Assembly (NCBI GenBank): GCA_029891385.1
Contig: CM057228.1
Location: 82,758,964-82,822,963 of the forward strand
Length of the DNA stretch: 64,000 nucleotides
Reading direction: 5' to 3'
Origin: Erythroxylum novogranatense
Taxonomy: Eukaryota; Streptophyta; Magnoliopsida; Malpighiales; Erythroxylaceae
Below are positions 13,108-26,700 of the stretch, in pieces. The notes under the pieces were generated by a model. The model did not search any database, was not told the origin of the DNA, and saw only the letters and a program-made list of their open reading frames with translations. The stretch's first letter is position 1. Each line of letters starts with the position of its first letter. A program made the position numbers and the translations under genes.

Positions 13108-13600
13108 GTCTTCATAAGAATTGTAGCTCTTGAAGTCTTCTTTCCAACCAGCTAAAAAACACCTTAATATGATATCTGTAGGGAACGTTACAACAATTTT
13201 TCCAACCTTGTTTTGTCTGATGATGTCACTTCGTCTAAAAAATGACATCATATAGTCTGATCCATTTTCTACCCCGCAGATGAAAGTATTTGCCTTCGAC
13301 TTCTTCATAAGAGTTGTAGCTCTTGGATTTTTCTTTTCAACCATATAAAGAACACCTTAATTCGATATCAGTAGGGAAAGTTACGACAATTTTTCCAACC
13401 TTGTTTTGTCTGATGAGGTCACTTCGTCTAGAAAATGATGTCATATCGTCTGATTCATTTTCGACCCCTCAGATGAAAGCATTTGCCTTCGACATCTTCA
13501 CGAGAGTTGTAGCACTTTAAGTCTTATGTTGAACCATCCAAAGAACACTTCAATCAAAAAGTTTTACAGAAAGTTATGGCTGTTTCCCCGAAACAGGCTC
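13108..13600. repeat. ~192-bp triplication, 3' LTR copy
   Basis: Starts of the three units are marked by TTGTAGCTCTT or TTGTAGCACTT near 13118, 13311 and 13503. Confidence 0.72.
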
Positions 13601-16232
13601 AGTATGAGTTAGGTCAAAAACATGGTTGCTTCTTTTGACCATAACTTCTTCATTAGACCTTCAAATGACTTGATTCTTAAATCATTAGATTTTTAAGACT
13701 TTTTTATACATCTCCACCAAAAATCTAAGTTATCTAAGATTAATAATAAAGATTGAGTGGAAAAGGTGGGACGGGTACAGTGAGTGTGCTCTTAAGTATT
13801 ATATATTGGTGTTATTCTACTGAATATACTTCAATATTTTGATGATTTCTGGAACTCTACTGACCCAAATGAGATAATTTTTGTTTTTTGGTAAACTAGA
13901 GACATGGAGCTACAAAATTTATGAAGAAATTGGAATCTAATTCCGTCTCTAAGATGTTTAAATTTTAGATGGAAGTTGTGCATAGTGTATTGTTTTAGAC
14001 AAGAGCAGTCCAAAAATGTTTGAAGTATATCTCTCGAAACACTGAATCAAATTGAATGATTTTGGAGGCATTAGAAACTTAAGACAAGGGAGGATATTTT
14101 TCTAGATAAAAGTGTTATGTAAGAATGGTCAAGGATAATTTTGGCAAGACACTCAAGTTTAAAAGAAGATAAGCTTAAAAGGAGGATAAAATGGACTTTT
14201 TGGACTCATTAAGGGAAAAATTGGAAGAAAAAGTGTTGTCTTATTTATAAATAAAGGAGAAAACGTGAATGAGAAGATTCTAGAGAAACAAAGTGAGTGG
14301 ATCAGAAAAGAGATAAGAGAGTGAAAACATGAAAAAGAAATAAAAGAGAGAAGGAAAAGAAAACAAGCTAGGGTTTTAATTTCCTTGGCCTTCAAGAGAG
14401 ATTTTGAAGTTGTTCAAGAAGAGAATAAGGTAAAAGAAGAAAAGAGCTTCCATTTGAGCTAAAGATCTCTTCATTTAGTAAAGAATTAAGGTATGATCAA
14501 TTGAATCTTTGGATTTTTGAAAGGATTCTAGTTTATGAAGTTTAGAAAATGCTTGGGTTTAAATGTTTTAGAATCAATTTTAATGATTTTACATTGTGGA
14601 ATTCTTAAGTAGATTCCTATTGAATGAAATTTGGTTTGTTTTAGGAAATCAAGAGAATCCTACCCAAAAACAAGAGGAAAGACAATTGTGACTTGAAATT
14701 TTGACAAGCAAACTAGATAGGTAAAATATTTATAGTTATTATATAAATAGGCAATGTGCCTAAATGTGTACATGTTTAAATTGCTAAGCTATGAATGGGA
14801 ATTAGATATTATGAGATCATGTGAGATTAGAAAAGAGATGATGAGAAATTGAGTTATGATATAAAGTAACCAAGTGTTCTTGAAATGTAAGCTTATGAAT
14901 AAGCTAGACATATAAAAAGGGGTAAAGATTGAAAGGAGCATTTAGATTGATCATGTACAAATGAATGTTTTTATGTGTGCAATTATTGATGTGTGTGCAA
15001 TGTGTGTCTTGCATAAATGAATTGTGCAGGTCAAGTGTTCGCATTCAGGCGTTCTCAGAAATTGAAATCAAATGCTAATCTGGAGCGTACTGTGAGTAGA
15101 CCAAGATAGTTCTACTTTATTGTTTGCTTTGTTTCATTTTGTATTAATTGATTGCTAAATGTGATTGACTGTATTGGTTTCCGGACAGGAGGTTCAATGA
15201 TTTTGATATTGGTTTGGATATTGAAGTGTTACTTGAATGTCAATTGGATGAACTATGTGTACTTAATGTGATTGAGAAATGTGTTATGAATGTGCATTTG
15301 CATATGATTGAAAGTGTGAATTCTCAACTCTAACGTTTAATGTCGGACTAAGGTCCGATGATATAAGAAAGTGATTGAATGAGATATGCAAATGTGAGTG
15401 ATGCATTCCATTACATGAATGCATAAAATATAATGACAGTTGTGATCAAAGTAGCCAACGATTAAAGCTTAAAGCTTAACGAGTGAAAATGAGCATCGAA
15501 CTCAAAAGTGAATCAGAGCCTCAAGCTCAACATTTAATGAGCCCTGTATCCCCAAAGTGGATAAAGGACAGTTATCAATGAGCCCTATATAAGACAGTTT
15601 AGGCACTCGGTCACAACAAAATAACAAATAGAAAGTGAGTCTCATGTACATCGCATATGTATAAAATAAATGATTAAATGTATTAAATGTGAGGTGTGAA
15701 GTGTGAAGTGTGAAATTGAATGTGATATACGTGAATGTGAAATATGTGAAATGTGAATTATATGTTATATAACTGAGTGAGCCATCGACGATGGTCACTC
15801 ATTGAGTTCACAAAACTCACCCAAAATTTGTAAATATTTTTTAGGATTAGAAGAATACCCCATTAGGCCAACGGAAGTATAGCTACAACTTACAAGTGAA
15901 GGATAAAGGTCGGGATCAGTTCGCGTCTACATTAGTATTTTCTTATTTCTGTATAAATTGTGTATTATGAACTTTTGTATAAGTGATTATATCATTTATA
16001 AAGTCAAATTGACTTAAGTGCTTTGTATTTGTGATAGTGCCCAAGTGGCCATTGAAATTATTATTAACTGTATGTGATGATTAGCTTCCGCATAGTGTGT
16101 GTTTATGATTTCAAAAAAAAATTATACTGACTTTTGAATGATTGAGTGCATTAGCACGTCACCCTCGTGGGACACGGACTCGAATATCACTATCAATATC
16201 AGGTTCGAGTCTTGCGGGAGTAGGGTGCTACA

Positions 16233-17050
16233 GGTAACATAATTGAAGAATCTAAAAAGTGAGTTTCTCAATAACCAAGTCCTATTCAATATAACCCCAA
16301 TGGGGAGTGACAAGAACAAAAAGGATTACCAAAGTGTGTATAACTACTAAGAAGTTCCCAATCAAAAGCCAAAGAGTGGTATCCCCCACTTAAAGTGACA
16401 TCAAATTATGTCATATCTCCATTCTCTTTATGTTTCTAAGTTTATTGCTTATATAATAATTATATATATTCATGTCAAATTCCTTAGAAGCAAAGTTTGG
16501 CAATGCACAGACCCAAATTTTACTCTCATCTGTTAACTTAATTGTTAACTATGTGTCATAACACAAATCTATCAAAAGCCACTAGGGAACCTCGGTTAAT
16601 TATCATGGAAAAGCACTTCCAGAACTCTCTTGTGCTTTCTTCCTTAATTAACCACCGTGTACTTCATCCATCTTTCAAGTGAAGCAAATGATGCTTTTCT
16701 TAGTCTTCCAATGGGACGGCTTCATCAGAGCAACTATAGGACCTTTTCACCTTTTAAGTAACTATTTAATTTATTGTTCTCCTACTATGATTTAGCTTTG
16801 CATGTTTAAGATTGTTTATCTATTAGTTTTATACCAAATTCAATGCTCTGCCAATATTCCCACAACTAGGAAGTTCATTGGAGAGAAAAACTAATCATCT
16901 TATCTTCATAATTAGATAATCCATCACTTCTTGATCAAATCAAACTCTACCTTTGAAAGTTCTCCAATTCCTCTCTTTTCATATCTCCTAGAAGCTAATA
17001 ACAAAGAAGATAATGTAAACAACCTAATCTCCTTTTGGTTTAGTCTTCAA
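16233..17050. other. Intergenic DNA without a recognised gene
   Basis: AT-rich sequence between the gypsy LTR and the LINE fragment. No ORF, RNA gene or terminal repeats stand out. Part may belong to the LINE relic, whose ends I cannot define. Confidence 0.5.
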
Positions 17051-17420
17051 ATATTTTAGATTCTTTGGTATGTCAATTGGCAAATCCTCATCCCATCTCC
17101 AGTGACATTTCTCTTTAATTCTTTTTCACATGCACACTGCTAAAGGGCATTGGAAAATAAGTGATCTCTAATTTTATAGCCATCCTTGCATAGGACATTT
17201 ATTGTCCATATTTTAAATTCACAATCTGTCAATCTTAGGCATTTTGTTCAATAAAGCCACCCATAATAGACAAGAGGTGTTTGGTCTTAATATCTTATGT
17301 CTAACTATAAGGTACCTATCTACTGAGTTAAACTATTCCTAAACTATCCACTCCTTACATGCCTTCTTAGAAAAGGAATTAAAGGGTTGGTTTACTAAAA
17401 GTAGATGTTCAAGTTCCTAC
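17050..17420 (-). pseudogene. LINE (non-LTR retrotransposon) relic, zf-RVT region
   Basis: On the minus strand, about 17268-17235 reads WVALLNKMPKIDRL, the W...L..LPT.DRL signature that precedes the zinc-binding end of plant L1-type ORF2. It is followed at about 17210-17160 by a Cys-Pro then, across frameshifts, CKDGYKIRDHLF and a terminal Cys. This matches the Cys-x2-Cys...His-LF...Cys of the zf-RVT domain. At least two frameshifts break it. The boundaries are approximate. Confidence 0.6.
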
Positions 17421-17566
17421 AATTAGGAGTATAATTAGGAACTAAGTGCATCACCTAATTTGAAATTTCCTTCCACCTATTGCTGAAACTGACTACACAA
17501 ACTTTAGTTTTTCGTGGGAGATTGCTCTATCATTGTACTACCATAGAAAGTCTAATTAATGGACCA

Positions 17567-17640
17567 TAATATATATATATATATATATTGACAAATTGGT
17601 GAAACCTTTCATCACTGAGAGATTATATACATACATACAT
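17567..17640. repeat. Microsatellites (AT)n and (CATA)n
   Basis: An AT run lies at 17567-17589 and a short tetranucleotide run ACATACATACAT near 17629-17640, just downstream of the kinesin stop codon. Confidence 0.8.
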
Positions 17641-17778
17641 CTTAACATTATACCACTCATCCACTCCACCTAAAAATTTCTGATACATGGAAGGCATAGA
17701 CTAGGGGTAAGAAGAATGCTAAAGAATCACACACTAACTTCAGCACCCGTTCTACTACCATCGGAAATACCGCAAGAA

Positions 17779-20700
17779 TTAATGCCATCGTTTTTGGGAC
17801 TTTGTCGTTGAGGAACTAGCAACAGGAGTTTTCCTAGAAGCTGGCACACCTTCCCCCAAAAAAAAAAAAAAAAGGTCACAGATTTATCTATTCACAGGAA
17901 CAAGAATTTACTGTAGCAATTGCAACTGTTAGCAAATTTAAGTGGAATGTATAAATGATGCAGGGCTGACAATAACCGTGAGAAATTGTATTTATCAAAA
18001 AAAGCCGTGAGAAATTGAAGTTTGATCAACATACTTGATGAAACGTTTGGAGTAGAATTTCTTGACAATGATAAACGCGATAGTCTAGATTGCGCCAATC
18101 CTTGTTGTGAGGGCCTTGGAAGCTTGGATGCTAAACTTCGTCTACTAAAGTACAAGACATTATCATCCATTAGATCTGCTTTAAAACTGTGGTTTTAAAA
18201 ACGGAAAGTCAACGGGGTGGCTTTATGAGAAATAGGGCCAAATTATAAGGGAAACAACTGGGACAAAAAGCACAATTTAATCACATTTGCAGCAATGCAC
18301 AAATCAATCCTCATTTTTGAAACTTAAATCAAAAAGAATTTCCATTACCCCGGTATAAAATCTTTTAAACTGAAAATAAATTCCAAAGTAATCAGGGGAT
18401 TGAGCAATACTTACTTCTTCTCAACCTTAGCTCGTTTTGCAGCTACAGTTGAGCTCAAAGATTTGGGTCGTGAAACTTTGACTGAATTCAATGATTCAGC
18501 ACGTTTTGCAGCTTCAGCTGGTTTTGAAGATTCTGGAAAAAGAGTAAATTCCACGGCACTGCGCATTGAGCCATCAGTTTCCGTACCCATTGAAAGACCA
18601 CTATCAGATATGTCACTTAATCTGTCATCAGAATCCACATCTCCAAAGCCCATAAGGTCAATATCATCTTTAGAACTCTCACCTGCACCCGTTCCAGAAT
18701 GTTTTGATTGAGTTGAATGGTCCTCTTGTTGCCTCAATTCAACCATTGACTCTGATTGGGATAGCCGTTCCTTTGGGTTCCAGGAGTCGTCCATAGACTG
18801 AGTTGAGCCAAATTCAGAACGTCCTTCGCCGTGTTCTGAATTGTTATCCATGTTTATCTTCTCAAAATTTCCAGAGCCCTTCACTTTTGGTAGCGTAGGG
18901 CTTTGTCTTGGAGTCCCAACTGAACGCCGGCCTGGAGAGAGGGATTCATACCTAAGTGAACTTCCATACTTCACACAATTGACGGAAACCCTAAGCTGTT
19001 GTAATCGCTCAATCTCTTCATCTTTCTTAGCAATTGTATCCTTGAGGAAAGAAACCTGTAGGATAGTGGTCAAATAAGAATGTAGTAAAACAAGTCTCAT
19101 CTGTATTTTCAAGTAAAACATCAAACTGCATTCACTGTCTACTAATTTTTATTCCCAGAAAAGTCCACCGAATTTAGTCCCCAAAACTGACCGATAGGAA
19201 GGCCACAACAAATCTGGAAACAAGTTACTTCTGTTAGAAGACTAATGGAAGCTCCAACTATGTCCAGAAAATTTACAATTTAAAACCCAGGTAACAGAAT
19301 AGGCAACAGCACAGGAATATTGTCCACCACAAGTTACTTGTATTAGAAGACTAATGGAAGCTCCAACTATGTCCAGAAAATTTACAAATTAAAATCCACG
19401 TAACAGAATAGGCAACAGCACAGGAATATCGTCCACCATAGCCCCGCCTTCATCATGCATATTCTACTGGTTAAGGTGAAAAACTCAGAAATGAAACCCC
19501 TCAAGCCAGAATATTTCAATAATCAATAAATAAGGTTATGCATAATCTTATGTTAGTCCACAAAACTGGTTGAAGAGTTAACAATTGTGGCTTATGTACA
19601 GTGAAATGGCTTGACATACGGACTTTATGGGCTTCCCTATCCCAGGAGAAGTTCCAACAGAAGTGGCCACAGTGATAAATACTGCTACTGTCCTAAAACT
19701 AGAAGAAATGAGCAGGGAAAAAACTTGAAAACCTGCTCCATGAGTTCTCTAATATCTCGTCCTTCTTTGTGGTTCCTTGCAGCACCCAACTCAACACCAG
19801 AAACCCTCTGAGCAAACTTCAAGGCACTAATAGTCTCGGAGTAGGAATAAACATCGGGATTGAGCTGTACAAACATGAGTGTCTTTGCTTGACCACCTGA
19901 AACATAAAGGACAAACAAATAGTGAACCCATTTGAAAGATATAAAAAGACTGGAATAAAACTTAAGAGTATCTAACATCAAGATAGAGTATGGATAATGC
20001 TATTAATGTAAATACTACCTAAGGAAGATTGAAGTACTTGAGTTAATTTGCTATTTCTGTATGGCACATGAGAACTCTTTTGTGCTAAAGCAAATATTAC
20101 ATCTCCCAGGGCAGATAGAGATTTGTTTATATGCTGTGCCTCCCTAAGCCTGTCACCAATTACTTCAGATCGATCCACCCTTTCACTGCCGGCAAGATCC
20201 ACCAAATGCAGACTACCACGTAAAACAGCACCACTCGCCAAGTCCGTTCCACGAACATGAACAGTAAGAATACTGCGAGGTACAATTTGATAAAAAGATT
20301 GAATCCTGATCAAGTTGAAACCAAGCATTCAACGTAATCATTATCAGATTGAGTACCTGTGGGATCTGCTACTCCTTTCATTTAGGGCTGTAGCACCTAT
20401 AGAGCGGTTCATGAGCCCAATGTTCATCAGTTCTAATACGTCTTCAGTTGACATCACAGAGTGCATGCTCGCGTCAGGAACAGCTAACCCATTTGAATGG
20501 GTTGTATTCCAAATCCCGAGTGTATGCAAGTCAAGGATAACAGAAATGAAAAGGATAAGAATTATCTTTCACTAGTAGGTTACGACACTTTCAAAATGTA
20601 CATTCAAGAATCAGTTACTGAATATCAGAAGCACATAAAAAGACTAGAACATACTTGAGACAGGCCAAGTAATTGGAAATCCCAACAGGTAGGAATGCCC

Positions 20701-23700
20701 AGGAGTCTACAGAAAACAATAAACAACAGTGAAAGGATATCTTTTCTGAATACCATCACTTGTTAGCAAATCACGAACTTGTTCGTTATATATCTCAACC
20801 ATTTGAACACCAACTTCATATGTTATGGAGCTTTTTCTGTTCAGAGAGATTTGAAAAAGATCGTGTAATGCTCGATAGTTGACCCCCCAATCTTCTCTGG
20901 ATGATATATTAGGTCCACTCTAAAGGAAAGAATATACGCTGAAATTATATAAAAATAGAAATATACGAAACATCAACCTATTACAATATTGAGGCACAAG
21001 TACCGTCACACAATCAAATGGGAGTAGCAATTATGTTTGTACCATTGTATATGTCTTTCCTGAGCCCGTTTGGCCATATGCAAAGATGCACACATTGTAT
21101 CCATCTAGGACAGACCTAATTAATGGTTGGATGTCAAGAAACACCTCCTCTGCCAACAAATGACATCCATAAGATACAACAGTATATTGAAAATTTATGA
21201 CTGCAAAAAAGCAAAAAGGAACGAACTATACAAAAATTTGAAGAAATAAATAAGAATCAACCATCTAGCACTAATATGTAACCTTGACTAGCTGTTGGGC
21301 CAAAGACCTTGTTAAATTTGAAGAGCCTACGAGTGTCCTTTCCTTGGTTTGAGGGGTTTGAAACAACCAATTCACCATTCTCGCCAATATATTCTATTGT
21401 TGTTTGCTTCTTGCATTGCCCGGGAAGAAAAGGTCTTATACGGCAGTACACTCTAATATTTCCTGTACTCAAAGAAACATAATTAAGCAACTAACAAAGG
21501 AAACTAATGACAGTCATCCAAGAATACCTTTCAAATCCTGAACCTCATTGTACAATATCCGATTTTCTGCCAGGACTGAATTGTAATTTTTTGCAGCATC
21601 TGCTAGTCCTTTAAGTTCCATTCCTACTCAAGATAAGTAATACATGCTGATCATAAGAAGTCCAATATACAGAAGCTTAATTTCATGCGAAAGCAAAAAA
21701 TTGAAAAGCTAAACATTGCCCTACCCACGGAATGAAGTTCCTCTGAGTAATTCCTTTTTGCTATCAAGACTTCATGCTTTATCAACTCAGAAGCTGCCAT
21801 GAGCTCCTGGAGATAGCAACATTAAGAATTAACACGATAAGTGTAAGCATCAACAGGTATCCAGATTAAAATAAAACAAAAATGAGGACTAACCTCTAAA
21901 ATTTTAGACTGATAATCTATTAAGTTTCTATAAGTTCCCTCCTTTTTCTTCCATCTCTGAGATTTAGATTCTAAACATGACTGAAGTTCTTTCCCCTTGT
22001 TCCTTAAATCAATTAGAAAGGACTCAAGCATCTTCAACCTCTTCTCCAACTCGGCTTTTGTTTCACTAGCCTGCACTTCCAGTAGCAAATACTGCTCTTC
22101 GTAAGCCCTTTTGGCCATTTCTAGCTTCTCTTTAAGTTTTGAATTCTCGATATCACGGTTGCTTTTCTCTTCCTTCAATCGAAGTAAATCAAGCTCTTCA
22201 AGTTTTTCCTTCTCCTCAAGTTTTGTTTTATCAATCTTCAAAGAATGTAAATGAAGGAAATTTTGAGACAAGAATTATCTGATAAAGACAAAAGAGTCAA
22301 TCATTAATGCATCATAACAAATAGCCTTTGCTTAAAAGCATCTTGCACTAACAACATTGGTCATCTTTGTTAGAAAGTTGTCATGAGCTGTCACCTTAAA
22401 ATTGAGGAATCAGGCTGATATGAGTCCTCAATATATAGGAAACGACCATTATAATTTACCATACAAATAGAACTTTCACATATATATGTACACCAGTGTA
22501 GACATTGTTATTAATCGCAATAAAATTACTTTTCATTCTTTATATACTCACAACTTAGTATCAAAGTCAAATAAAAATGAGTTTCTTTCTTTTTTTTTCC
22601 CTTGAGTTTTTTCATTGTCAATGGTGAGGTTCTTTGATCCTCCTCAATGGTGTCTATCACCCACAAATTATTAGCAATAGGTAGTTAGAACACTAGCACA
22701 GACCCTGTGGTAGACACTAATCTAGTAGAAATTATGTGGATTGGAGTAAAAGTGTTCAGATATATCTTCAAAGAATTGATAAACACGACCACTTCACTAG
22801 TTACCCCATAAATGATGATAGAAAAAAGTTTGGTTTAATGTAGATGTAAAAACATTCTTGCTAATTCATAATTTCATTGATGCTGAGGCAATTTATCTTG
22901 TCAATTATTGCAAATTTATTAAAGAGATTATTGATTAATTGGATTTCTTATACTCTAGTAAGGACAATATATCTTGAATCTATGAGTGCGAGAAATTGCA
23001 TTGTCCTAGTAACTATGATCCGCCACTTACCGAATGTTTTATAGAATTTAAACGTGTATGAAGAACTCAATACCTTTATACCTTTCAATACTAACATAAA
23101 AGCTCAACATTCTTAATGTGAACAGATGACTACTATGAGTTTTCTTGCAAGATTTCCATCTAAATTTGATGTTGTCCAAACTCAAATTTTCACTAGTTCT
23201 AAAATGACTTCTCTACATAACAACTTTATTAGGTTGTTAAGTGAAAGATCTAGGAATCCTCATCCTTATATTACTAGTGCCCTTATAAGTTGATGTATGA
23301 AAAATGAGATTGCTCAAGGGAATCATCATAAAAAAGATAGTTGGAATAGCTCTCATATAAGTAAGAGTGGTGGAAGTGATCACGGTCAAACTAATAGATC
23401 ATATGTTAGTATTGAAACGTTCTTGGTGGAAACATCATGGAAAACATCCACAACAATTTAAAGTTGCTAATTTGCAACTTAAGAGAATGATCATATGTCT
23501 ACAACTTCGTCTACTGATAAATCTATATTAATATACGTCGAATAGTTTATATATGTCGAATAGTTTGCTTGTTTCATTAAGTACCAAGCTTGTCAACAAT
23601 CTTCTCCTTTCATAACACCTGTCAATCAAGCAAGCAAGACAATAACATGTCCTAGGTCCTCTTCTCAAAATTGGGTCATTGATTCAAGTGCTATAAACCA

Positions 23701-26700
23701 TATGGCAGGTAACTTAGGTATCCTTTCCTCTTTTCGCTCCTATAAAAATGTCTTGTTAGAGAGCAATTCTACTACTTCCACTACAAGTTTTAGGCCAACC
23801 AATTCTACACCAACTCTATTAGTTTTGTTTGTTTTATGGCTACAATTTTTCTTTAAAATTAATTTATGCCAATGAAATTACTCATACTCTCAAGTGTAGT
23901 ATATTATTCTCTCTTAACCATTGAATTTTTCAAGATCTTATGACAAAGAAGATTATTGGTAGAGGACATAAGTCTAGTGTCTTATACATATTTGAGAATA
24001 TTACTCCTCAATGTATCATATGTTCCAATGTCTTGACACCTTTTGACCTTCACTATCGATTGGGACATCCCTTTTTAATTACTTTGCAAAAGTTATTTAC
24101 TCAGTTTCAAAAGATACCTTGTTTAGATTGCAAGCCATGCCAATTTGAAAAATAATAGCGTGTCTCTTATATACTTTATAATCAATAAAAGAGTCACTTC
24201 TCCCTTTGAATTAGTACATTATGATATTTACGTCCATGTTCAATTACCTCCAAATCAAGTTTTTCGATATTGTTACTTTTATGAATGATTATTCTCGTAC
24301 TACGTGGTTATACCTGATGAAATATCAACCAAACTTGTTTCCTATCTTCTATTATTTTTGTCCTAAAGTGCAAATGATTATTCTCGTACTACATGGCTAT
24401 ACCTAACAAAAAATCAACCAAACTTGTTTTGTATCTTCTGTTATTTTTGTCCTAAAATATAACCACAATTCGAGACATAAATGAAATTTTTACAAAATAA
24501 CAATACTAAAGAGTATTTTTCCGAGTCTTTACAATCTCACATGTCCAAAAAATGTATTTCATATCACCCACCCTACATTGATACACCATCATAGAATGGC
24601 GTTGGAAAGCATAAGAATAGGCACTTAGAAGTTGCTTAAGCCCTCCTCCTTAACTATAAAGTTCCCAAACAATTTTGGGTGGATGCCATTTTTACGTGTT
24701 TTTGATCAATCATATGCCATCCTTTATACTTCAAGGTAGCATTCCTTACACTACTTTGTTCTTATCCCAATCACTTTTTTTATATAATCACATTTTTTTG
24801 TTATACATGTTTTGTTTGGGATGTTCATCTACAATTGTCTGAACTAGGACCAAAGCCTTTAAAAGTGTTCATTTCTCTTCTTTATAAAGTTTATTGGTGT
24901 TATTCCCTTACTTTGGATTTGGTCTTTGCTGATGTTACTTTCTTTAAGCACATCCCAATCTTTAATCTTCCATTATTCCAATAACAAAAGGGAAAAAATA
25001 TTTTGTCATATCAAGAGACTAAAATTCACACAAGTTGAATCATTAAACCACCTATCACTTGAGCGTACTCCCTTCAACCTCATCCAAATCACTCATATCC
25101 TTCACCTACTCCCCTATTTAAAGATCTTATTCTTGACCTTCCTAGTGTTATTCAAAAAGGAAGACAACAATGATTCATCTCCTTCACCTACTCCTCTATC
25201 TAAAGATCCTATTCTTGACCTTCCTATTGTTGTTCAAAAAGGAAAACAACAATGTTCTCATCTCATTTCATCATTTGCATCCTATAACTAATTATCATAT
25301 TTTTTGCATTGTTTTATTGCCTTTTTGGACAAAATCTCAATCACTAACACTATTTGTGATGCTATATCTCATCCCAACTGACGAGTTGCTACACACGACA
25401 AAATAAAGGCTTTAGATAACGAAGGTACTTAGGAATTAGTAAACCTAGCAAATAAGCAGGCTTTTGGTTATAAGTGGGTCTTTGCAGTCAAGGTTAATCC
25501 TAATGGTTCAATAACACAGTTTAAGGATCGCTCAGTTGCAAAGGCTATGGTCAAATTTATCATTATTTAAACACTCTCTTCAATTGCCAAACTTGCATTT
25601 GTTCGTCTCTTTTTCTGTTGTTGCAACTAATAACTCTCAGACCAATTGGATGTCAAGAACACTTCTTTTCATGGTGACCTTCAAGAAGAAGTGTATATGG
25701 AGCAACAACCAAGATTTGTTGCAAAGGGGAATCTAGAAAGGTTTGTCAACTTCAACATCATTATATGGATTAAAAAAAAATCCCCATGTTTGGTTTGGGA
25801 GATTTAGTGAAGTAGTTTGAGAGTTTAGGTCAAAAACACAAAATTGTACCATATTCTAGCAATAACATGATAATGAGTTTATTTTATTGGTAGTTTATGC
25901 TAATGACATTGTTATTACTAGCAATAACAGTGCAGATATTCCCTTTTTGAAGTCTTTTCTTCACATACATTTTCGAACAAAAGACTTAGACATGTTGAAG
26001 TACATTTCAATGATTGAGGTTGCAAGATGTAGAATAGGTATCTTTTTATCTGAGGGAAAATATGTTCTTGATATCCTAAAAGAGGCAAGATATTTAGGGG
26101 CTAAACCTTGCACTGCACCAATGGCTACCAACCTCCAACATATAGTAGAAGATAGAGAGTTGTCCGCAAATCCTAACAAGTTTCAAAGGTTGGTAGCCCT
26201 TGGTTGGAAAATTATCTTGAATTGGTAGCCATTGGTTGGAAAATTAACTATCTTGCAATGGCACTTCCTGACATAACATATCTTATTAGTGTTGTCAACC
26301 AATTTATGTCTTCTCCACAAACCACCCATTAGGCAAACTTGGAAGAAATTCTATATTATCTTAAAAGAGCTCCAGGGGATTTCATATTCTATAACAATCA
26401 TGGTCATTCTCATAGTGAACACTTTTCTTATGCTTATTAGGCAAGTTCTAAACATGACAAGATACTAGCTACTCGATATTGTGTCTTTGTTAAAGGTAAT
26501 ATGACATCTTGAAAAAGAAATAAATGTAATCTAGTATCTCGATCAAGTGTAAAATCGGAATATCAACATGTGAACTTTTGATACATTTGAGATTGTCTCA
26601 ATAATTCTACACTTGCGAAATATGATGTTATAATCGAGTAGCTCTTCATATTGCATCAAATATTGTTTTCTATAAAAGGATTAAACACATAAAAATAAAT

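Larger units (their letters stand above)
1..16232 (+). mobile_element. Tekay/Del-like Ty3/gypsy retrotransposon (element H), 5' end outside window
   Basis: Position 1 onward aligns with 12596 onward, so the window opens about 400 bp inside a 5' LTR whose 3' partner is 12196-16232. Between them lies about 3.5 kb of decayed internal DNA. A G-run polypurine tract immediately precedes the 3' LTR, which begins TGTAACATCT. The sequence just before that tract, TTCGAGGACGAAATTT (12159-12174), is from my knowledge of the family typical of the 3' end of pol in Tekay/Del chromoviruses, which also have multi-kilobase LTRs. No ORF of useful length survives. The 5' LTR's last ~190 bp and the primer site appear deleted. 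Two solo LTRs (1897-3696 and 4606-7937) are nested in the 5' LTR. The superfamily call is an inference from LTR size and the 3' signature, since I could not read reverse transcriptase. Confidence 0.72.
12196..16232 (+). repeat. 3' LTR of gypsy-type element H
   Basis: Begins TGTAACATCT right after the G-run tract and ends AGGGTGCTACA, 4,037 bp, which is large even for a gypsy LTR. It carries the hairpin array (12872-13050) and the 192-bp triplication (13108-13600). It is uninterrupted at 14511 and 15275, where the 5' LTR carries insertions. It lacks 138 bp relative to the 5' LTR at about 14958, at a 7-bp AAATGAA repeat. Confidence 0.85.

Noticed and set aside
18400..18711. 103-codon plus-strand ORF
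   Set aside because: Exact antisense shadow of the serine-rich tail exon of the kinesin.
20522..20740. Ordinary GT-AG intron at this kinesin junction
   Set aside because: No AG lies within reach upstream of ACTCGGG, and a GT donor at GATGGTATTC would drop residues expected by the family; AT-AC ends restore the conserved reading.
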